This document shows, in pieces, positions 57,214 through 64,000 of a stretch of 64,000 nt of DNA. The stretch is from Otatea glauca (lineage: Eukaryota > Streptophyta > Magnoliopsida > Poales > Poaceae): contig CM070726.1 of assembly GCA_036346275.1 (NCBI GenBank), positions 30,849,410 to 30,913,409 on the forward strand. Reading direction: 5' to 3'. Each line of letters begins with the position of its first letter. Position 1 is the first letter of the stretch. The notes under the pieces are model-generated. The model had not been told where the DNA came from, did not search any database, and saw only the letters and a program-made list of their open reading frames with translations. Both the position numbers and the translations under genes were made by a program.

Positions 57214-57907
57214 TGTTAGCACCAGAATTTAGCAAGGCATGACCAATTTGTCAGGCTAAGAATAAAAAAAGATATTTCTGGTCGATATCGGTTAAAAAGG
57301 GGAAAGTTAAGTTAAAGATAGAATTATGACCAATATTAATTCAAAGATAGAATTTTATCCATACAAAGGACGATACAGATTGCAGATAGCGATGTATTGG
57401 AGAAGGATACAATTGGCCGATGCACTATAAAAGAGGATCAAGGGCGAGCAAAACAAAACAATCCAATCAATGAAACAACTCGTATCTACTTTTATTTACT
57501 TTCATATGAACTAGAGTAGCTTTGTAATTTAGAATCTCCCTTGTAATCCGATTTTGATCAATAAAGTTGCGCATCGCCGATTGTTGGTCATCCTCGATTA
57601 CGCCAATCATGTTTGATGTTTCTTTGATCTTGTTGCTCATTGCCTTTTTTAGGAAAATCCACCTTTATCAATCATCTAATCAGTTGTAACAAGTTGTTTA
57701 GACTTATCATTATCTTTAATTTAATCTGCTTTGCGTAGCTATTTAGATCTTTTCCGATTTGTCGCATTAGGTCGATTTTGAGCGTATTTTTTCATCTATC
57801 TTGCCGATTGTAGGATCAAATCGCTGGCACATCCCGAACCAACTTGAACCTGGCGTTCTCATGTGTTTGAGCCGATTAATCCGTCGTCACATTTTTCGAC
57901 GCCAACA
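57214..57907 (+). repeat. 5' LTR of the second Gypsy element
   Basis: Starts TGTTAGCACCAGAATTTAGC and ends TCGACGCCAACA; TGTTAGC and GCCAACA are near-complementary ends. A TATA box TATAAAAG lies at 57426-57433. The 3' boundary is inferred from the primer site. Confidence 0.8.
57426..57433 (+). promoter_or_regulatory. TATA box of the second Gypsy LTR
   Basis: TATAAAAG in a GCACTATAAAAGAGGATC context. Confidence 0.5.
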
Positions 57908-57910
57908 CAC

Positions 57911-57930
57911 TTTTGGCACGCCCAGTGGGA
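57911..57930 (+). other. Primer-binding site candidate of the second Gypsy element
   Basis: TTTTGGCACGCCCAGTGGGA starts three bases after the LTR end; the primer tRNA was not assigned. Confidence 0.6.
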
Positions 57931-57933
57931 CAC

Positions 57934-59866
57934 GATGTCTTCTTCTGGGAAATCAATTCTGCCGTTCGATCTCAACACTGAAGCTATAATCGTCCCGACA
58001 TTTGACGATTTAACACCAGAACACTGCAAAGAGATCAAAGATCGAAAAACCACGCTCGAGGAGATGATGCTAAGTTGTTATTAGAAAACTCGACATGCCG
58101 TCACCCAAAAGGCTGCATTGTCGATGGTCAACCCCCTCGGTTACGCAAGGATTACAGATACATCGGTAAATCGATACATGCTTACTCAAGTTGAATTATA
58201 CGCTATGATTAATCAATCTATGCACCATGCACTGATTAACCAAACATTGGCTCTAGTCACAACGCTTAAGCCGATGATAGCCAACAGTGTTAAGACTATA
58301 GCTCAAGAGTTGGCATCGGCTGGAAGCCTGCTCGATCCAATGCAAACCTTGCTGAATTACCTAGTCTATTCGGTAGCATCAAGCATGCAAAGCCCGGTGA
58401 TAATGGCCGATCCTAAACCGTCGGCTACAATTCCATCTCTTACTATGATACCAACCCAGCCGATTGTAATATTGCCACGAGATCCTTGTACAAGTGGGGT
58501 TGTATTATCAAGCATATACCGATGCCGCTAAGTTGGATGCATCAGCCAACTTACCACTATCGGCTCCGTTTTACGCTTTTCCCCTAATCGGTTCCACATA
58601 CGATTGAACGTCCTAGGAACCCACAGTACACCGAGCCGATTCCACAGAGGAATATGGCTCTATACAAGGTTGAACATACTCAGAACCCTTAGTTCCAGTA
58701 CCAGAGCTGATTGTTAGGAGAACCAATGTAGGCTATGAGCAACCTCATCAATTCCCATCGGCTCAAGTGACCCATCAACCTAAGCTTATGCTCGGGAGGC
58801 AGAATGCCAATTACAAGCTAATTAGCAAGCTTCTAACACTGCATCAGCTAATGCCGTAAATTGGGCCGATCAGATATCCATCGTATTGCAGACCAATTCA
58901 GCATACAACCAAACAGAAAGGTTATAAGCTATCGGAAGTTGTACCCTGATTACATTGATTGGATGCCTTATCCTAATAACTTCAAAGTTTCTGATTTTGC
59001 AAAATTCTTAGGGGATGATTCTATCACTAATTTGGAGCACGTCGGATGTTTTATCATGCAATGCGATGAAGCTGCTCAATCCGATGGATTAAAATTTAGG
59101 TTATTCCTGCTATCTTTGTCGGGATCTACTTTTACATAGTTCACAATCTTACCTTCGAATTCGGTCAATTTTTAGACCAATTTGGAGAGCTGATTCCATG
59201 AGTACTTTTTCTCTAGAAGTCTGGAGCTTAGAATTTCTCACTTGAATTCTGTTCGCCAAAAATTTAGGGAATCGATAACGGATTATATTAAGAGATTTGG
59301 AGAAGTGAGAAATTGGTGTTTTATTGTTACTTTGCCTGATAACCAATTAGCCGATTTAGCCTTCCAAGGGTTAATTCTCCAACTGAAGGAAAATTCGACG
59401 GACAAGAATTTACCGATGTAAGTCACCAGTTACATAGGGTATCGGCTCAATAAAGCTATTTTACCGACAACAGAAGCTCTAGGGATAAATTCAAGGCTAA
59501 TAATAATAATAAAGATAAAGATAAAGCCAAGGTTAATCTAGTCGAATACGGATCAAGTGATTCATCTGAGGACGATGAGGCTGAGATAAATATAGCTGAA
59601 TGGGTTAAAGAGTCTAAGAAGCCCTTAGTCTGTTCCTAACTTAATCCGTCTAAAAACAAGTCGAAAATAAAATATGCTTTTGATGTTTCTAAATGTGACC
59701 GTATTTTTGATCTTTTGATCTATTGCTGCAAGAAAAGATAATACGGTTGCCTAAAGGACACATTATACCATCGGCTGACGAAATAAAAAAGCGAATGTAT
59801 TGCAAATGGCATCATTCTTTTTCTCATAATACTAATGATTGCAGTATTTTTCGACAGTAGATACAA
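57934..59866 (+). pseudogene. gag of the second Gypsy element, broken
   Basis: It opens MSSSGKSILPFDLNTEAIIV and is cut by a stop after about 50 codons. A second block (58118-58531) has MVNPLGYARITDTSVNRYM. The core gag domain lies at 58861-59400: YPDYIDWMPYPNNFKVSDFA, KFRLFLLSLSGSTFT and, in other frames, the W/L-rich continuation with YIKRFGEVRNWCFIVTLPDN. A zinc motif CKWHHSFSHNTNDC occurs near 59797. Stops and frameshifts are frequent. Confidence 0.8.
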
Positions 59867-60738
59867 TTGGCTATTGAAGATAGCCGACTCAAATTCGTAG
59901 AGGAGTCAACAATGCAATTGGACACTAATCCTTTTCGGATTAACATGGTTCAATGTTCTGGAAAAGGAAAGGTGCCGATACATGATATGGGGTCAAAAGT
60001 TACATGTTGTGTTGATGTTCAGCCGAGCTCTAGCGGCAAGAAGACCCCAAAGATTACAGTCGGCTCATTGCAAATAGAAACTGAACGTGAAGGAAGGAGT
60101 TCAAGGACTATTAAGCCAAAAGGAAATTTGCAGATTGGCAAGTGGTATTAGGCTGAGAGAGCATCGTCACCACAAAGACTGAGTCACAAACTATAGCCAA
60201 CTTTTTTCCAACTATTAGAAAAATATGAAAGAAGAAGCAATAAGACACGTTAGGCATGTCGACCAGATAATATGTATTGGCTAGATAACTTAGAAAAGGC
60301 TCACCAATGTTGCCCTTTTTGGCAATTCTATTGGGAGAGGTGGTCAGCTTTACCATCACCATATACTTGTCCGATGGAACATTATCCACACCGAGGTGAC
60401 TAGTAAAGACGGTCGATTAAAGATAGAATATCTGAGCTGATGAAGATCATCATGATAAAGTTCGTGGAAAATCTGTTCATGAAAGGATTTCTAGACCGAT
60501 TCAGCCGCAAACTCAATTGGCGGAGGGGTCAAGTTCTACGACCCAAGTTAATCTGGTAGGAAAATTGCGTAAGCCGATTGAACCTAAACCCAGGTGGTGT
60601 CCTCTAAGGATTAGCCGATCACAACGCAGACGACTTCAAAGGCTAAGAACCTAGGAAATGAGAGAGGCCAAGTAGGAAAAACAAAGAGACGAAGAATTCA
60701 ATGAACTCCGAACGATTAAAATCACTAAGAAAGATTGT
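59867..60738 (+). pseudogene. gag-protease linker of the second Gypsy element
   Basis: A readable block at 59867-60151 (LKFVEESTMQLDTNPFRINM) follows the zinc motif, then decayed sequence leads to the protease. No catalytic motif. Confidence 0.6.
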
Positions 60739-61323
60739 ATGCGAAAAGAACCGATTGAAGAAGAGTTTGATTCTACTGATGATCTGGATTCACCTATGAT
60801 TCGAGATGATTCTCCACCTCCGATGGACATCAACATGGTGTTCACTCTACCGGCCGAGTTTAAGATATGTATTGTATCAGCTAAAGAGATGTTTGCTCAA
60901 ATGTGCTTGGGGGCTCAAGATATAGTTTTTGAAAAGCCTCAAGATGATCATCGGCATCTAAAGCCATTATATTTGAAAGGGCATATCAATGGCAAGCCGA
61001 TATCAAGAATGCTTGTTAATGGAGGAGCAACCGTCAATCTGATGTCATATACCACTTGCAAGAAGCTAGGTAAGTTCGATGATGATCTCATTAAAACTAA
61101 CATGGTTTTAAATGACTTCACACGCGATCCAACTGAAGCAAGAGGGGTAATGGTAACAGAGTTAACGATCTGTAGCATAACATTGCTGATCATTTTTTTT
61201 GTGGTTGACGCCAAGGGTAATTACAGTGTTCTACTAAGGCGAGACTGGATTCACGCCAACTGTTGTGTCCCATCGACCATGCATCAGATGATCATCCAAT
61301 GGAATGGGACAAGGTTGAAGTAG
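60739..61323 (+). pseudogene. Aspartic protease of the second Gypsy element, active-site Asp lost
   Basis: LKPLYLKGHINGKPISRMLV is followed by NGGATVNLMSYTTCKKLGKF. In the family the motif is VDGGATVNLM; here the catalytic Asp codon (61018-61020) is AAT, Asn. IFFVVDAKGNYSVLLRRDWI matches the conserved block around the family GRDWIH. It would process gag-pol; with Asn in place of Asp it should be inactive. Confidence 0.88.
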
Positions 61324-61739
61324 TTCAAGTTAACACATCGGTTCACATCGCCATGGTGAGTTCAAATGCAAGCAAGCAACATGAAGAAGCCAAGTGTATA
61401 TCGGGTAAAGCTCTATATGATTGCTATTTCATCTGCATAAAAAAATAGGGCTTATTTCGACCAACGTAAGGCCAACCACGCTTGATCGAACAGATGAAAT
61501 TTTGCACCGATGGAGTCCAAATCGGTAATAGAGGCTTTACACGACAAAATGCGAAGCTATCGGCACACAACGGATAGCTATGAGGCCATTGAAGAGGTTT
61601 AAGAAATCAAGAAATTATGCTAAGGTTTCACGTCGACTGATTTGCTAGAGGAAGTCGATATAGGTGATGGTGATAAAAAAAGACCAACTTTTATTAGTTC
61701 AAAGTTAGCCACAGATTATAAAGAACGTTGATCAAGATA

Positions 61740-62640
61740 TTAAGGAATTTTAAAGATTACTTCGTTTGGGAGTATCATGAGATGCCTGGTTTAAGCTGAC
61801 AACTTGTTGAGCATCCGCTACCTATAAAACCAGGTTATCGGTCGTTTAACAGTCTCCTAGACGATTTAATCTGGCCTTGTGTAGCATTATAAAAGAAGAA
61901 ATTTAGCGATTATTGGTTGCTAAGTTTGTTAGGCCTTGCCGATATGCTGAATGTGTTTCCAATATCGTTCCTGTCATGAAGAAAAATGGCAAACTCAGGT
62001 TTTGTATCGATTTTAGGGATTTAAATAAAGCCACACCAAAAGATGAGTACCCAATGCCAATAACCGATATGCTTATCAACACTGCATCGAAAAATAAAAT
62101 TTTTAGTTTTCTCGATGGTAATGCCAGATATAATCAAATATTCATGAAAAAATCTGATATACCTAAGATAGCTTTTAGGTGCCACGGTGCCTTAGTGGGC
62201 AGTGATGATGTTCGGCTTGAAAAATGATGGTGCAACATATCAATGTGCCATGAATTTGGTTTTTCATAATTTAATCGACCATATTGTGGAAGTTTACATT
62301 GATGAGGTTGTTGTAAAGTCCAAGAAAGATTTACAGCATCTGGCCGACTTAGAAATAGTGTTAAAAAATACAAGGGCATATGGTTTGAAAATGAATCCAC
62401 ACAAGTGTGCTTTTGGTGTATTGGCTAAATAGTTTTTTGGATTATTCATGAAAGAGAAATTGAAATTAATCAAGAAAGGATCAAAGCTATAGCCAAAATT
62501 AAGCCACCAGCCTGCAAAAAGGACCTACAAAAGTTGATCGGCAAGATTAATTATTTACGAAGATTTATTTCAAATTTTTCTGGTTGTATTATTTCATTTA
62601 CCCCACTGTTGAAGTTAAATTATAATCAAGACTTTGTCTA
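61740..62640 (+). pseudogene. Reverse transcriptase of the second Gypsy element
   Basis: LRFCIDFRDLNKATPKDEYP, FSFLDGNARYNQIFMKKSDI and KNDGATYQCAMNLVFHNLID are in order. The catalytic box reads VEVYIDEVVVKSKK (from about 62289): the second Asp of the usual YIDD is Glu (62304-62306). A frameshift lies near 62205. RLRRFISNFS-type sequence follows near 62550. Confidence 0.9.
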
Positions 62641-63010
62641 GGGAGCCGATCAGCAGAAAGCTTTTGAGAGCATAAAGGATTATTTGTCTAATCCTCCAGT
62701 TTTAGCCGCACCTAAAAAAGTTATACCATTTAAATTATATATATCGGCTGAAGATGCGACAATTGGAGCTATTTTGGCGCAAGAGATTGACGGTAAAGAG
62801 CGAGTTATTTTTTACTTAAGCCGACGGTTGATTGATGCAGAAACCAGGTACCCTTTGTAGAAAAACATTGCTTATCATTATATTTTGCTTGCAAGAAGTT
62901 ATTGCATTATATTTTAGCATCGGGTTGTAAATTTATTTGTAAAACTTGTGTTATAAAATATACGTTGTCAGCTCCAATTTTGCAAGGTTGGCAAATGGGC
63001 CTATACGCTC
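62641..63010 (+). pseudogene. RT-linked RNase H of the second Gypsy element
   Basis: QKAFESIKDYLSNPPVLAAP then PFKLYISAEDATIGAILAQE and RVIFYLSRRLIDAETRYPL are the typical RT-RNase H connection and start of RNase H; a stop follows the RYPL block near 62857. Confidence 0.85.
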
Positions 63011-63500
63011 ATCGAGTTCGACTTGACGTATGAATCAGCTAAAGCTATTAAGGGTCATGTGATTGCCAATTTTATAACAGGAAACGAAACTGATACCAAT
63101 GCCGATCTAGTATCTATTGCCTCTTGGCAACTATTTTTTGATGGATCGGTATGTCGAGAGGGCGATGGTATCAGAATAGTCTTGATTTCGCCAAAAGGAT
63201 ATGGTTTTGAGTTCACATTCAAGCTGAATTGCAGATGTTCTAATAATCAAGCTGAATATGAAGTATTGCTTAAGAGCCAACAGTTACTCGATAATATCGA
63301 AGTTGATTCTGTTAAGGCTTATGGCGATTCTATGTTGGTGGTTCAGTAGATTAAGGGAGAATATAACTGCTATGATGAAGTTTTGATCAAATATTTGGAG
63401 CAGTGTCTCGCTATAATCGGCTCATTCACTTCTTTTTCCATTTGTCAAATTCCTCGTGAGTTAAATGACAAGGCCAACTTACTAGCTCAGTAAGCATCGG
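63011..63500 (+). pseudogene. Second RNase H (Tat type) of the second Gypsy element
   Basis: WQLFFDGSVCREGDGIRIVL, NQAEYEVLLKSQQLL and VKAYGDSMLVV show the acidic triad in the same layout as 21810-22190. PRELNDKANLLAQ ends it. A stop follows at 63347. Confidence 0.87.
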
Positions 63501-63619
63501 GCTATAAATATTTTGGCCGACTAGTGGAATTCGAGCTGATAGAAAAAATGAGCATGTGTGTTACCACCAATGATTAGAGAACAAAAATAGTTGAATATTT
63601 GGTCGATCCCTCAAAACCT

Positions 63620-64000
63620 ACTGATCGGAGAATTAACGACAAGCCCTAAAGTATGTCCTCTTCGATAATGTACTCTATTATCGGACTTTAGATGGTTTAG
63701 ATGTTTTGAAGCCAAAGAAGCTAAAGTGTCTATGGGAGAAGTATACAAAGGCATTTGTGGATTCCATCAATCAGCTCATAAAATGAAATGTCTATTAAGA
63801 CGTACTAGGTATTTTTGGCCGACAATATTGGAAGATTATTTCAAATATTACAAGGGATACCAGACTTGTTAGAAATTTGGTATGTGCAATTGGCTCCAGC
63901 ATCGACTTTGCATCCAATTATTAAGCCTTGGCCATTCAGAGGATGGGGAAGACGTAATCAAACAAATATTTCCTGCAGCAAGCAAGGTCATAAATTCATA
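63620..64000 (+). pseudogene. Integrase N-terminal zinc-binding part, truncated by window end
   Basis: GICGFHQSAHKMKCLLRRTR then YFWPTILEDYFKYYKGYQTC is the H-H-C-C zinc-binding region; the first Cys of the pair is Tyr and the codon after the second is a stop. The following PWPFRGWG-type block is visible near 63930 as the core begins. Confidence 0.85.

Larger units (their letters stand above)
57214..64000 (+). mobile_element. Second Tat-type Ty3/Gypsy element, 5' part (runs off window)
   Basis: A 694-bp LTR, primer site, gag, protease, RT, RNase H, second RNase H and the start of integrase appear in this order. Copy A reads AACAGTGAGAAG without the element, which fits a left target duplication CAGTG (57209-57213); the right end is outside the window. 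The presence of two RNase H domains places it in the Tat lineage, but its sequence differs clearly from the element at 9669. It is heavily decayed. Confidence 0.88.

Noticed and set aside
1..64000. tRNA, rRNA or microRNA genes
   Set aside because: No cloverleaf with A/B boxes and no ribosomal sequence recognised by eye; the only long hairpin is the transposon one at 39712-39886.

Overview
The window is a stretch of plant nuclear heterochromatin, almost certainly from a large-genome grass (Poaceae). It holds layers of Ty3/Gypsy elements, solo LTRs with TGTAACATCCC-type ends, a CACTA element of the TNP2/TNP1-Ulp1 type, hAT elements, a Tourist-like MITE and a LINE tail. I see no intact host gene, no rRNA or tRNA gene and nothing bacterial. 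Nearly every coding region is broken by stops, frameshifts or later insertions. Species cannot be fixed from sequence alone.

Layout. 1-1605: a broken hAT C-terminus, a GC-rich stretch and a MITE. 1606-6178: a solo LTR (TSD GTTAC) that holds a second solo LTR at 3037-5637 (TSD GATAT). 6184-8160: a cluster of ~430-bp tandem and inverted repeat units; one unit is split by a captured fragment of an APETALA2-type gene with intron boundaries still visible. 8161-9668: AT-rich degenerate repeats. 9669-30397: a 20.7-kb Tat-lineage Gypsy element with two 520-bp LTRs and TSD AGATT. It contains a 5' gag piece, a nested element with a 5.37-kb LTR and a five-zinc-knuckle ORF (10873 to ~19075), then gag 3' end, protease, RT, RNase H, second RNase H and integrase (19079-23545). 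A long antisense gene (28150 to 23820) follows, itself split by a solo LTR (23854-25497, TSD AAGAA), then an 81-bp tandem array. 30398-33571: intergenic DNA with a Tourist-like MITE.

33572-57213 carries two copies of one host segment. Copy A (33572-35626) was hit by a small hAT-like element and a LINE. Copy B (39361-39610, 49581-49948, 57180-57213) was hit by a 9.97-kb CACTA element, a 7.2-kb hAT element (holding a 3.24-kb solo LTR) and a Gypsy element. Each copy keeps the empty site for insertions in the other, so insertion boundaries and target duplications can be read directly. Between the copies lie an LTR with a primer-site stub (36268-38031) and a truncated LTR (38032-39360). 57214-64000 is the 5' part of a second, decayed Tat-type Gypsy element that runs off the window.

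There is no pathway here. The interest lies in nested transposition history, gene capture, odd element architecture and a well-documented pair of duplicated loci.
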